A stretch of 64,000 bases of DNA. It comes from Microstegium vimineum. Lineage: Eukaryota; Streptophyta; Magnoliopsida; Poales; Poaceae. This document shows positions 36,013 to 47,095 of this stretch, piece after piece. The stretch lies in NCBI GenBank assembly GCA_022036555.1, contig CM039133.1, positions 1,863,184-1,927,183 of the forward strand. The letters run 5' to 3'. Under the pieces are notes generated by a model that did no database searches, was not told the origin of the DNA, and was given only the letters and a program-made list of their open reading frames with translations. Numbering within the stretch: the stretch's first letter is position 1; each line of letters opens with the position of its first letter. The translations under genes and the position numbers were made by a program.

Positions 36013-37720
36013 CCCCTCAATAGTAGCCCCTCAGCTACTAGGTTATGGTCGATACTACATGACCTAGTAGACGCCCTTGTACAAGAAGAGGCACAATACA
36101 ACTCAAAAACTGGTTGTGAGGACTGCCTTTCGCAACCTATATTTGTGTGTCTCACTACAATCTCCATCTCAAAAACCCTATGGAAAAAGGGTATTGAGAA
36201 AAGAGCATGTGCACAACTCAAGCCTATATGTGTTCTGAATCCAGGGGCATCTAGCTCCAAGTGCCTCGATCTCCTGATGTCTTCACCTTCAGGCTTCTGC
36301 TACTTCTATTGCTTCTATGACAAGGTTAGCCCGCTTCACCCATGCACGTAGGTCTTCACCTCTAGGGCCTCCCCAATGCGTAGGTCTTCATCTCTGAGGC
36401 CTCCCCCTCTAGTGTCCTCTTGAGTTGTCGTGGTTGGGGTAGTTGATGTAGTCGAAGTAGTCGTGGCAGAAGATTATTGTGAGGTTTCCGAACCGCTAGT
36501 CACGAGCATCGAACAAAAGACTCCTTGCTCCGGAGTGGTTGGTCCTCAAGTGTGCTCCTCTTGGCTGGTGCTTGTGATCAAGCCCTCGACTATGCTCGGT
36601 GTAGGTGACGTAGTTGTAGTAGTGGAAGTAGTTATTCAGGGCAAATTCGTCGATGAGCCCCTTGAGTCAAAGTGTTTGATGAAGGTGTGGTGGCATTGTT
36701 GTCAATGGATTTGATGTAGCCCATCAAGCTTGGTGATGGGGATGAGCCATTATAGGCGTTAAAGCCGAAGGCGCTAACGGAGTCTCTTGATCTATTGAAA
36801 TGATCGAGGATGATGGAAAAGCCCCTCCTGCCGATGATCCTCCTTCAAAGCTTCTTGGTGGAGGCGATGTTGGTGTAGACGAGTGTCGATGAGGTTAGTC
36901 ATCGTAGTTTCACCGGAGGCCCTCCTGCAAAGCTGTTTGGCAAAGGCCCTCCTAAAAATGTAGTTTGGCGAAGGTGATGTTGGTGAAGTCAATGAAGATG
37001 GTGGTAGGGCCCCTCATGCTGAAGAGCTTGGCGAAGGCGAGGCCGATGTAGACGTGACACCACCTAGAGAAAGCACGAGAAGTCACGTGAAAATGCACCT
37101 GAGTTGATAGAGTGCGTTTTTAGGGACTTGGGCTGAGCATTATAGCTTCATTCGCCGAATGTTGACTTGCTGGAAAGTCTTTCGATAATATGAAAGACTC
37201 GGGCTTTTTATTTGCTGCAAAAAAATGGTTAGTAATTTATATGATATGCGATGGTAGCGTGAAAGCCTTAGCTTCGCGACCGTGCTAGTGTAGGTTTGGG
37301 ACTTCTTCCAAGATTTTGATGCATAGAGTCCTAGTGCACGTGTATTTTTGGGACTTCTTCAAGGTGGCCCAGTCCATACGGTGCAATGCACTTGTGCAAT
37401 GATCGTATGTAGGAGATGATGTTGATATGCATGAAAATATTTGAAGGGGGTAAGCATATCGTGCGCCCTGCAAGAATGATAGTTGAGCTTGAAAAAAGCA
37501 CTAGGTATGAGGAACAATGCCCTCAAAGGAGAGAATTATAGCTTTAAGATGGGTGGCAAAAGCTGCCAATTGGGAACCTGCATGGTTAGTTTCCTGCAAA
37601 TGATGACTCAAATAATATTGGTAAGAGGCATATTATAGAATATTATGAAAGAAGAATTGGATAATACGACCTATAGAAAAGAGAAATGATAATGTTAGAG
37701 GTTTCAAAGGTTGGGTGGCT
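36013..37720 (-). other. Internal remnant of an older minus-strand retroelement
   Basis: Starts with TCAATAGTAGCCCCTCAG. Together with the bases left of 26786 this forms a polypurine tract on the minus strand. The sequence is rich in short GAGGCCT/TCTTCACCTC units and contains no recognisable gag or pol. Its LTR candidate is 26587-26772. I see no supported gene. Confidence 0.35.
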
Positions 37721-38220
37721 ACCGAAGGTCAATTGTTGATAGAGTCTGATTGCTAGTGAAGTCTGTTGGTTTATGAAGTCTGCTGAATGACGGAAGATGT
37801 TGTCTGATGAAAGCTATTAATTGTCGAAGACTAATAACTGATAGAGGTTGGTGACTGATGAAATCCAATTGACTAGCAAAGGCCAATGACAGATGAAAAT
37901 CAACTAACTGACGAAGGCCACTGACTCACAAAGGCCACTGACTATCGAAGGCTATATCAAAGATTGATGATTGTTGAAGTCTACTGACTATTGAAAGTTG
38001 ATAACTGACGAAGGCCACTAACTAATTAACGAAGGCCGCCAATTGACAAAGTCCAATAGGTGACAAAAGTTGTTGAGAACTAATGAGAGATGAAGTCCAC
38101 TGACATATGATGAAGGATGTTGAATGACGAATGCCGATGATTACTGAAGGCCGCTGATTCTTGAAAGCTAATAATTGACGAACGCTAATAACCAACAAAG
38201 ACACTGACTGATAGAGGATC
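37721..38220. repeat. Degenerate 18-25-bp tandem array
   Basis: Roughly twenty imperfect units with consensus near AACTGACGAAGGCCA follow one another with variable spacing and heavy mutation. Clear units include CTAACTGACGAAGGCCACTG at about 37903-37922 and ATAACTGACGAAGGCCACTA at about 38001-38020. Stops fall in all frames, so it is not a coding repeat. Its role is unknown and it looks old. Confidence 0.65.
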
Positions 38221-39846
38221 ACTGCAGTATTTGACCAATGTTGAATATTCCATGAGAACCACTAATGCAAACTCAATAGTTGTTGGACATATATGCGACG
38301 AAGGCTGAACACTTGATAATAACTGAGCTGGTGAAAACATGCATATAACGAAGAAGATAAACTTGTTGGGAGGGTTAGCTTGAAAGATTAGAGATAGTTA
38401 CAATGGCGGAGACTTGCATGTTAGTAATGGAATACAGACGCAGAGAATATATCATAAAAATATGTTTTAGGTTAGCCGATAAGTGCTAAGCATGTATAGT
38501 CACTCAGGCTCTATTTTTGGTGTTGCAAAAAGTCGCAACAACTTTGTCGGTTACATTGGTGACAAGTTGTGTGCGAAGGTTAACTTTTAAAAATTTTCCT
38601 TGAGAGGGGAAGGTTAAAGCATTATTGTGATAGAATGAATCATATAAACAAAGAGTGTTAAATGTTGTCGGTTGGCGAGCTTGTTAGAAATACTCACTTG
38701 TATTCTTTTGGTTGCTGCAAGGAGGTGCTTTCGTCATCAATAAAAGTTAGCAATCTATGTGAGAATAATACATAATTCAGATGGTTTTATAGTGACCAAG
38801 ACCGGAGGTTAGGATCAATTTCAAATGTTGATGTGTATGTAAACTCAATGACGATGCGTAAAGGTAGGAGGGGCATGCTGGGTACTTATGTGGTGTGATG
38901 GCGCAGAGTGTTGACTCCTATAATAAATAGAGCTAAAGACATTGGCCCAAACTGAAATATTAGCAATTCCGAATTCTTGTCGGAGATATATTTTGAGTCA
39001 CTGAAGGTTGTCTGGATAGGATAAAGTGGAATAATTAGAACACACGGACGTATATATACTGTATTTGCCGCAGGAGCAGCACCGAAGTACTGGCATGCAG
39101 CAGCTATTGGCACCGAAGTCTTCATTGGCTGGATTGCACCTCTGGCTATATAATTAACGTGGACCTGCACATGATAAACTCGAAACCCTGCAAGGTCTCA
39201 TGGTTAGGGCCTGTACAATGCGATAGACTCTTAGAAGAGAGAGAATTATTAGCATTATATAGTTTAACCTACAATTCAAACTCTTGTCTGATAGACACTT
39301 AACAACGGAAAAGGTCCATGCGTCAGCTTGCACAAGCGGTGTACCGCTCGGCCAAAGCGCCGCTGCTTGGTTAAGTGGCGACTCTGCTAGCAAGCGTCCT
39401 CATTTACTTCCACTGTGGAAAAACGAACCATTAACTGCCCATAAGAGGACTTGAGTTTGAAGTTTAGTTGAATGATAAACTTTGCAGATCTTTTTGTTTC
39501 ACACAAAATGCCTGAAGGCCTGGTTGTTTTCGTGTTAAAAACAACCACCGAAGGTTAGCTTATATATATAAATGAATGAATATAAATATATTATTTTGGA
39601 TGAATCTTCAAAAAATAAACCTTGGTGAGAGAATCAAGAAGAACCCGCTTCCAATAAAGATCCATTGTCAGTGGGGGCTACTTTATCTGTATGCATCTAG
39701 ATAAAGAATAATCTGTGCAAATCAAATAAGAGCAATTGCATGGTCTTTCGATTAGTACGTTCAGGTAAAATATCGAATAGAAATAAATGTCTTGGTGCTA
39801 TAGTCAATAGATCGACAATCACGAGTAGATTTCACAGTGGCCATGC
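38221..39846. other. No gene recognised
   Basis: AT-rich sequence with only short ORFs. A segment near 39205-39300 (GGCCTGTACAATGCG onward) could be a MITE fragment, but no matching end was found. Confidence 0.4.
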
Positions 39847-40040
39847 CTAAGAATCAAGATCGATCATCATCAGGAGATCACCGATCATCATGACATGGTT
39901 CTTAAGGTGTTGGCACTCCTCCCTGTTCCGGCGAACGGTTTGCGCTGCCTGGACGATCATCGAGATGAGCCCACCAGCGTCAACTCCAGCCAGCTGTGCA
40001 ACGGTGGCAGCCTGGCTGAGACCGTTCCATAGTGTGCCAT
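39847..40040 (-). pseudogene. First-exon relic of an MCAfunc-domain gene
   Basis: On the minus strand, an ATG at 40040-40038 is followed, after a 2-bp CA duplication that shifts the frame, by QAATVAQLAGVDAGGLISMI, then a VQAAQTVRRN-like stretch and MIGDLL. This is the N-terminal helix pattern of plant MCAfunc proteins (MID1-COMPLEMENTING ACTIVITY proteins and related grass kinases). Homology stops after MIGDLL and a TAG follows at 39849-39847. Only about 60 residues remain, so it is a gene fragment that was left behind or captured. Upstream sequence up to 40250 could hold its 5' UTR. The assignment rests on remembered family sequence. Confidence 0.6.
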
Positions 40041-40904
40041 GGATCGATCATGTACTCGATCAGTGCCTCCTCCTCTATGCACCTGTGGACAAGGACAACA
40101 TGCATGAAAGCTGATGCAAGACAAGATGAGAAACAGTAGTGTGGAGATGAAGCTACGATTCCTGAAGATTCCTCGATCCGACAGGCCGGGAACACACTGA
40201 ACAGTCTGCGGTTGATTGCAAACAACGTTTAGAAAAACTTACAGGTGCAGAGTAAACCACTGGCTGAAGAAGTTTGGGCACTTGATCATGTAGTACGTAT
40301 CCCTTTTAGTCTGTCCGATCCCCAACATAGGTGGTGGCAGCACTCAAACCGCGTTGATGGAAAGATGATCGATTCAATTCAATCCAAGAAAAGGGATGGA
40401 GGCTACATCCACGGTGCGTCCGTTGACCCAAAGAGGCCAGAAAACCAAGTCCACTAGCTTCAATTAAACAAATTCAGAAACTGATGATAGGTAAAACGTC
40501 CACTAGCTTCAATCAATTTAAAACAAATTCACGAACTAACGATTATGTAAAATAGGTAGAACTTCTAACCTGCCGCCGCTGCACGCTCCATCCGTTGGGA
40601 TTTGTGAGTAGGCCTGATAATTGGACGGGCCTTCTGCAGTTCTGCTCGGCCCGCGCCCGACCCGAACCCACCATCGGCCTGCAAGCTCTGTGGTTGCCGA
40701 GCCTGTGCCTTGGCCCAACGGCACAGTGGTGGAGGCCGCGGCTGCGCCGCCCCTGCGTCCCTCCCCGCACAGCAACGTGAGAGTTTTTTTTTTTTTTGCG
40801 TGGGCCACTAATCCAGGCTGCTATTGCTTATTGGGCTGTGACGCTGTGCAGGCCGTACTTTGGAAGTTTGCATTTTTATACCACCAAAAAAAAGACTCCT
40901 TTAA
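40041..40904. other. No gene recognised
   Basis: The part next to 40040 may be the 5' region of the MCAfunc relic. A GC-rich patch at 40600-40780 is open on both strands without recognisable homology. The last bases (TAA, 40902-40904) are the target duplication of the adjacent MITE. Confidence 0.35.
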
Positions 40905-41180
40905 TAGCATCTCCAAGAGATTAGTCAAATCGTTTTCTAAATGTAAATTTGGCAATTATGAAACGAAAAGATGTCTCTAACAGACTCTGTAAATGACTCT
41001 AAATTTAGAAGATCTCCATTCCACCTTATTCGCTCTCCATCTTTGGATAGCCTACCTCACTAGCCATCTAAACTCTTCATTTTAGAGAGTCTGTTGGAGT
41101 AATCTAGTATTATCTATTTTAGAGAGTAGCTAAATCACTAAATTTGGCTAGTATGTTTACAGAGTCTCTTGAAGATGCTC
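40905..41180. mobile_element. MITE with TAA target duplication (Tourist-like)
   Basis: 276 bp with inverted ends: TAGCATCTCCAAGAGATTAG on the left, and GAGCATCTTCAAGAGACTCT when the right end is reverse-complemented. TAA flanks both sides (40902-40904 and 41181-41183). Size, termini and TNA duplication fit a PIF/Harbinger-derived MITE. Confidence 0.65.
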
Positions 41181-41211
41181 TAAGTGATAAAAAAAGACTG
41201 CTTTAAACCTT

Positions 41212-42690
41212 TGTCGGTGTTTTGACCCAGGGGGGTGATCACCAACTAGTAAATTTGTATATTGCGTGCTCCCTCTCCCAGATGTGATGCAAGAAGAACA
41301 CAGAGTTTATCCTGGTTCGGGCACAGAAGGCCCTACGTCCAGCAAGAGGAGGGGGGTATTGTATTATCTTGCACCGAAGTGCTCGTACAGGGGGGCGGTA
41401 CAAGCTGTTTTACACGTGGTTGCTCAGAGCGGGCCGAGGTCCGGAACTAGCAGGGCTGCTCTGAGTTTGTGGGTTGATGACTTGAGATGTTGATCAAGCA
41501 GGTGGGTGGTCTGATGTGGTGTTTGGTTCTGGTGAGAGTTTGTCCCTTGTCATCGTCTTTGTTGCCCCCTCTTTCGACTATCCTAGCGTCCCCTTTTATA
41601 GGCCAAGGGGAGGCTTAGGAATACAGGAGCCTAGTACGCATTAGTATGGGAGGCGTGTTCGTGCGCCATGTCTGTGACGAGATGTCGATCGCTGTAGCGG
41701 CATGTTCCTCCTATACTTCTGGTGTTCCGAGGCATGGTGATGGCGGACTGGTCGTCGTCGGATGGTATGGCGTGGAACCTTCAAATTCCATAGTTGAAGC
41801 GGGACAGATGGGACGGGCCCATGCCGCAGCAGGTAGGATGAGGGTCGAGCCCCGGGGTCGAGGGATATCGGGGCCTGCGCGACCCCGACACATTCCTGAG
41901 AACGTGGTCGAGGGCTGCCTCGCCCATAATTCGAGGGGGTACTATATTCGAGACATGGCTGCAGTAGTCGTTACGGTCGTCGGGTAATCAGGGTATGGGT
42001 GACGACTTGACGGATTTGACTGAGTTAGTGAGCACCCATGGCGTTAGGCGGGGACTGGCCTCGGTATGGGGTTCCCCTTACCCCATACCGGGAGCAGGTG
42101 AGCTGATCGAGCTTCTTGTTCGGGGGTCGTTCGTTCGACCCCTGTCCGTCACTTCGAGGGGTCGGAGTCGAGGGGGGGCTTGATCAGTCGATCGCGCCTT
42201 CTGTTCAGGGGTCGTTCGTTCGACCCTCTGTCTGTCATTCGGGGGATCGAGGGCGAGGGAGGTTAGATCAGTCGATCGAGCCTCCTGTTCAGGGGTCGTT
42301 CGTTCGACCCTCTGTCCGTCATTCGGGGGATCGAGGGCAAGGGAGGCTAGATCAGTCGATCGAGCCTCCTGTTCAGGGGTCGTTCGTTCGACCCTCTGTC
42401 CGTCATTCGGGGGATCGAGGGCGAGGGAGGCTAGATCAGTCGATCGAGCCTCCTGTTCAGGGGTCGTTCGTTCGACCCTCTGTCCGTCATTCGGGGGATC
42501 GCGGGCGAGAGTCGCTCCACCTTCCGTCCCTCTAGTAATGGGCTGGCCCATGGCCCGCCCTTTCCTCCAATGGGGTGGGCCTTCGTCCGATGGGCCTTCC
42601 TCCATTGCTTGGTCGGCTGTCGGTTTTCATCTGGTTGTTCATGTATTAGATTATCACAGATTAGGGTACCCCTTACCTTTGTACCCGACA
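41212..42690 (-). repeat. LTR with expanded internal tandem repeat
   Basis: 1479 bp, TGTCGGTGTT ... GTACCCGACA, homologous to 45788-47078 and 59790-61075 but about 190 bp longer because of the 84-bp repeats. The TATA box on the minus strand is the complement of 41594-41600 (TATAAAA), followed by GGGGACG. Confidence 0.9.
42098..42518. repeat. 84-bp tandem repeat, four close copies plus one degenerate copy
   Basis: The marker GATCAGTCGATCG recurs at 42182, 42266, 42350 and 42434, exactly 84 bp apart. A diverged unit precedes at about 42098. Each unit contains GGGGTCGTTCGTTCGACC, itself a short palindrome. Because 84 is a multiple of three, the array makes an open 28-residue periodic frame on the minus strand, but this is not evidence of a gene. 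The two related LTRs carry one unit and a partial. Confidence 0.95.
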
Positions 42691-43282
42691 GTAGCCCCGA
42701 GCCTCTAGGCGGATATGGAGAATCCACATAGGGGCTTTTAGTGATGATCTGCAGGGTTAGTGTATGTCTCAATTCTCCGTAGGGTGCGCGCAACCGTACC
42801 TCATGGGTGTTGCCCCCTGGGCCCCTGAGGAGTGATTAAGGACCCCTCTGGGGGCCTCGGCTTGCGGCTTACCTAGGGGGAATGTGGTTAACTGGAGTCA
42901 TAGTGCCCCGTCGGGGGGCCAAATCTGACTTGCCAGGTTTTGGACGTTTTCATCCCTCTTTCGTCGAGGGGTGCTGTGCGTAGTCGAGCCCCCGAGCCTC
43001 GTTTCGCTGGGAATTGCTACCTCTTAGCATCCTTCCCATGGATCCTTGCGATCGGATTGTGGGGTGAAGAGCGTCGAGCTATCCTCGTTAGGACGAGCCT
43101 CGAAGTCCTCTGTGAGCTGGTATCGGGGAGATCCAAGTGAGAACTCGTACCCCGTTCGCTAGGGGTCGATAAAAGCCCTGAGGCGTCCTCTTTAAGAGAA
43201 ACCGTACGGTTTACCAGGGTGCCGACTCTGTTCGCTGGGAGTTGGTGGCTCAATGCCTCCCGCCGTGGGGATCCCTTGGTAC

Positions 43283-43382
43283 NNNNNNNNNNNNNNNNNN
43301 NNNNNNNNNNNNNNNNNNNNNNNNNNNNNNNNNNNNNNNNNNNNNNNNNNNNNNNNNNNNNNNNNNNNNNNNNNNNNNNNNN
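43283..43382. other. 100-N assembly gap
   Basis: Exactly 100 N bases, the usual placeholder for a gap of unknown size. The left side is internal retrotransposon sequence and the right side is unrelated. Confidence 0.99.
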
Positions 43383-43846
43383 GACTGAAAAAAATCAGTG
43401 CCGTGATAATGCTCATCACACATCGAAGTTTCTGTCAAACTTCGTGCTAAACGGCAAGTTCACTCTCTAGATGTGTGACAGGTGGCCGGCGAAGCTTCTG
43501 AGCTCATCAGCTGCAACCTAGCTAGCTAAGAACGCGCGACTTTCTTTCGCCTCCTGTTTTCTCAATAAACAGTGTGGCCGTACGTGAGCCATGCAGATAC
43601 TCACAGCTACTTATTGACTTGTTGTGTTTCCATTTCTTATATAGATTTGAGAAATTTTCTTGTTTGAATGTTTGCCAAGGGACTGGTCACCCTTATGCCA
43701 TTATGTTTTGCAATAAGATGTAATGTGGATCCATATTTATACTACTCCATTTTCGTTCTCCTAATTAATAAATCGGCATTTTTACATTCTTCGAAATTAA
43801 ATGTACCACTCAACTTGTTTATTTTAAATTTTGAAATCTACTCGAC
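43383..43846. other. Unique sequence right of the gap, no gene recognised
   Basis: AT-rich with short ORFs only. It contains CTCAATAAACAG near 43560, which resembles a polyadenylation signal, but no upstream coding sequence is visible. Confidence 0.35.
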
Positions 43847-44698
43847 TTGCTTGTAATTTGGTTTCAAGGTAAAGTACATTAGATAGGAATCTTGATCTTC
43901 TAACAAGAGTCTCAAGATAAAAGATTGTTCACGTGGAGGAGCACCATAACTTCCATAGCCTTTCCCCTAGTGGGCCTTGGTGCCTTCAAACCCACCACAA
44001 CTAAACCCCAACTACAGGGGGTGCGCCAATGGTACACGTGAGCGCGCGACCTAAAACCTGATGGGGTTTTACCCCACTAGGAGCATCAGTGTAGAAATAT
44101 TTACTTATCTATATGTATTTACTTAGCCAATGAAGACCCTGTAGCTTGGCCCCGCCGACAGCACTGGATCCGGCGGATGCGGCTCCTTTGGCGCTGCCCC
44201 GACGAGCTCCTCCAGTCGTGCCACCTATGTCACCGACTAGTAGTGGGCGAGCGTGGCTTCTGTCTGAGCTACGAGTGGCGCGAATTCAGCCCTGACGACG
44301 TCCATGGTCTCCTCTGCAACCTGTGGTTGATAAATCGGGTTGGGTGACATATATATGGGACCCACTGACAGCACCTAGAAGCCACAATTCAGAACTTTTT
44401 TCCAAGCTAAAGTTCCGAGCATTGTCACAGACCACAACCCAAGCTTCCACAACTCACAACTTTTTCCATGCTAAAGCTCAAATAAAACATCCCTAAATCA
44501 ACCGCACCTGGATCCCACTGAGACAGTTTCCGGTTGTAAATTTTTACTCTGTGTAGATTATAAATCATCTTTAACCAATATATTATCCAGGTCCTTGAAG
44601 CTGATTTTGCTACTCAGACTACTAATGGAGGAGTTCGTGATGTGTGCCTGCTTATTTGCTCGTTTAGATCAGTTTTTAGTCCGTTGACATGGTAGAAG

Positions 44699-45104
44699 TA
44701 GCCAGGATTTTAATCTAAGGTGGTCCAGTTCAATATAATTTTTATTAATGATATAGTTTTGTTAACACGTCAACAAACATCTTTGACTTTTTTTTGCTAC
44801 AACATACAAAGAAGCTAGAACCAATGAAACAAAAAATAGTGATTTCAATGAACCATGATTCATTTAAGAGAAAAAATAACTTCTTATTCTAATGTATGAA
44901 GGAGCTGACACCAAAATCGAACGGAGATCTACCAAATAAGATTTAAATATATCGTACAAAAATATAATTTAATGAAGCATAAGACAAATATATTCTAAAA
45001 GTTTTATAAGTATTTTTAAAATAAAAAAATTACTTAAAATCTAAATATTTATGTACTTTGTTTAAAATCCACGGACCACCCACTAGCTACGCCAATAGTA
45101 GAAG
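44699..45104. mobile_element. Copy-A-specific 406-bp insertion
   Basis: It is bounded by direct repeats GTAGAAG (44692-44698 and 45098-45104) and absent at the matching point in copy B (near 61867). The ends have imperfect inverted similarity (GTAGCCAGGATTTTAA on the left; GTAGCTAG ... GTGGATTTTAA reading inward from the right). It contains no ORF of note. This looks like a small non-autonomous transposon with a 7- to 8-bp duplication, possibly hAT-like. Confidence 0.5.
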
Positions 45105-45525
45105 GACAATAGGGCTGGCAGGTACAACACGAAGAAGAGAAGAGATGAAATGGTTTTTGTTGCGTCGAAAGAAGGTAGAGAGAAGTGGACCCTAGGTGGT
45201 GACGTGACTTGATAAGATTGCAGATAAATCTACTAGATACTAAAGTCTCCTATTTAGGTATAGTAGAAAATATATAGTAGATAGTGGATTGGCAACACTT
45301 GATAAAAAAGACTAGAGGAACCTGGCATTATTTAACCTTGTGAACCAACCATGATAGAGTACAAACTCGTGTTTTTTTATTAAAATGAAAAAAAAAACCC
45401 ACCAAGAAGATAAAACAAGATAACCAATTAACAATTAACAAATGAACACAAATTAACAATCACGGATAGGAAGGGATCGAGGGTACCCCTGATATCCCTA
45501 TATGATCTAGCAGACATATACATAG

Positions 45526-45735
45526 TCAATAGGATCTCTCTAGCAAGCGCCGCCGCCGCCACCACCGCCACCGCCACACATCACCTCCACCCAAACCGTT
45601 GAACCCGCCGCCACCGCCATTGAAACCACAATGGTGTCCGCCATGCATGTCTCCACTTCCGCCTCTGCCATAGCCACACATGGACCTTTGGATTATCGCT
45701 ATGACTGCTAGTAACACTATCCCGGCTATCGCAAT
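45526..45735 (-). pseudogene. Glycine-rich membrane protein gene, copy A, truncated
   Basis: The minus strand reads a hydrophobic segment (AIAGIVLLAVIAII), then QRSMCGYGRGGSGDMHGG and glycine runs. The first 12 or so residues and the ATG are missing because the duplication junction (45735/45736) cuts the gene. Near the C-terminus the frame shifts, turning the expected poly-Gly ending into WRWRWWRRRR. Compared with copy B (62308-62526) it keeps the middle frame that B has lost. These are small single-pass glycine-rich proteins of unknown function. Confidence 0.6.
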
Positions 45736-45787
45736 TTGGTTTATTGCTTGTAATTTGGTTTCAAGGTTAAGTACGTTAGATAGTAAT

Positions 45788-47078
45788 TGTCGGTGCTTTG
45801 ACCCAGGGGGTCAATCACCAACTAGTGAATTTGTGTATTGCGTGCTCCCTCTCTCAGATGTGATGCAAGAAGAACACAGTATTTATCCTGGTTCGGGTAA
45901 AAGAAGGTCCTACATCTAGCGGGGAAGGATGGATTGTATTATCTTGCACCGAAGTGCTCGTACAGGGGGGGTACAAGTTGGTTACATGGATGAACTCGAG
46001 GAAGGTCGAGGCCTAGAGCTAACAGTGCTATATTAGGTGACCCGGATGATTGCTTGAGATGTTGATCAAGCAATTGGTCGATTGTAGGGTGTGCGGAAGA
46101 CTTGCTGTCTTTGGTTCTGGTGAGAGTTCGTGTGTGATTGCGGGTAGAGTCGATGATCGTCCCTTGTCCCGTGTGTCGTCTGTGTCATCTCTCTCTCTCT
46201 ATTATCCCAGCGTCCCCTTTTATAGGCCAAGGGGATGCTTAGGGTTACAGGAACTTAGTACGCATCGGAATGGGAGACATGTCCTTGCGCCATGCCTGCG
46301 ACGAGACGTCGATCGCTGTAGCGGCATGTTCCTTCTGTACTTCCGGTGTTCCGAGGTATGGTGATGGCAGACTGGTCGTCGCCGGGCAGTATGGCGTGGA
46401 ACCTACGAGTTCCATAGTTGAAGCGGGATGGATTAGACGGGTCCCATGCCGCAACAGTCGGGGATGAGGATCGAGCCCTCGAGTCGAGGGGTATCGAGGC
46501 CTGTGTGAACCCGACGTATCCCTGAGGACGCGGTCGAGGGCTACCTCACACAAGATTCGAGGGGGTGCTCCGTACCCGAGGCGTGGTTGCAGTAGTTGTA
46601 CAGTCGATGGGTAATCCGGGTAGGGGTGATGACTTGACGGATTTGACCGAGGTAGTGAGCGCCCATGGAGATAGGCGGGGCCAGATTCCAGCATAGGATC
46701 CCCCTTTTTCCCATACCGGGAGCAGGTGAGCTGATCGAGCCTCCTGTTCGGGGTCGTTCGTTCGACCCCCTGTCCGTCATTTCGAGGGGTTGAAGTCGAG
46801 GGGCGGGAGGATCGACCTCTCTCCGCCATTCGAAAGGTCGAGGTTGGGGGTCATTAGTTCGACCCTCCCTCCGTCGATCGAGGGGTCGAGGTTGAAGGTC
46901 GTTCTGCCTTCCGTCCCTCTGATCATGGGCTGGCCCATGATTTGGCCACTTCTGTTGGTGAGGTAGGCCTCCGTCTAGTGGGCCTTCCTCCGTTGCTCGG
47001 TCGACTGTTGAGTTTCACCTGGATGTTTAGGCGTTAGATTATCGTGGGTTAGGGTACCCCTTATCTTTGTACCCGACA
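45788..47078 (-). repeat. 3' LTR of the second Tat element
   Basis: It pairs with 59790-61075. The TATA box on the minus strand is the complement of 46218-46224 (TATAAAA before GGGGACGCTGGG). Confidence 0.94.
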
Positions 47079-47095
47079 GTAGCCCCCGAGCCTCT
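47079..47095 (-). promoter_or_regulatory. Polypurine tract of the second Tat element
   Basis: On the minus strand AGGCTCGGGGGCTAC directly precedes the 3' LTR. Confidence 0.8.

Larger units (their letters stand above)
41212..43282 (-). mobile_element. Truncated Tat-lineage element: 3' LTR plus partial internal region
   Basis: An LTR (41212-42690) is followed on the right by a polypurine-tract complement (GTAGCCCCGAGCCTCTAG) and about 590 bp of internal sequence. That internal part matches 47079-47670 of the complete element and breaks at the N gap. It is therefore a second copy of the same family, also on the minus strand, whose remainder is hidden or lost at 43283. The bases before the LTR are ACCTT. 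No matching duplication is visible beyond the gap. Confidence 0.85.
43847..45735. repeat. Direct duplication, copy A
   Basis: This segment begins TTGCTTGTAATTTGGTTTCAAGG. It is repeated at 45744-45787 plus 61081-62493. The repeats were adjacent (8 bp apart) before a retrotransposon entered copy B. Copy A holds a 406-bp segment absent from B (44699-45104) and lacks some bases B has. An ORF shared by both copies near 44130-44350 and 61287-61508 has no recognisable domain. Confidence 0.85.

Noticed and set aside
42078..42605. Protein with 28-residue repeats on the minus strand, or a CRISPR-like array
   Set aside because: It is an 84-bp head-to-tail DNA repeat inside an LTR with no unique spacers. 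The open frame follows from the repeat length being a multiple of three.
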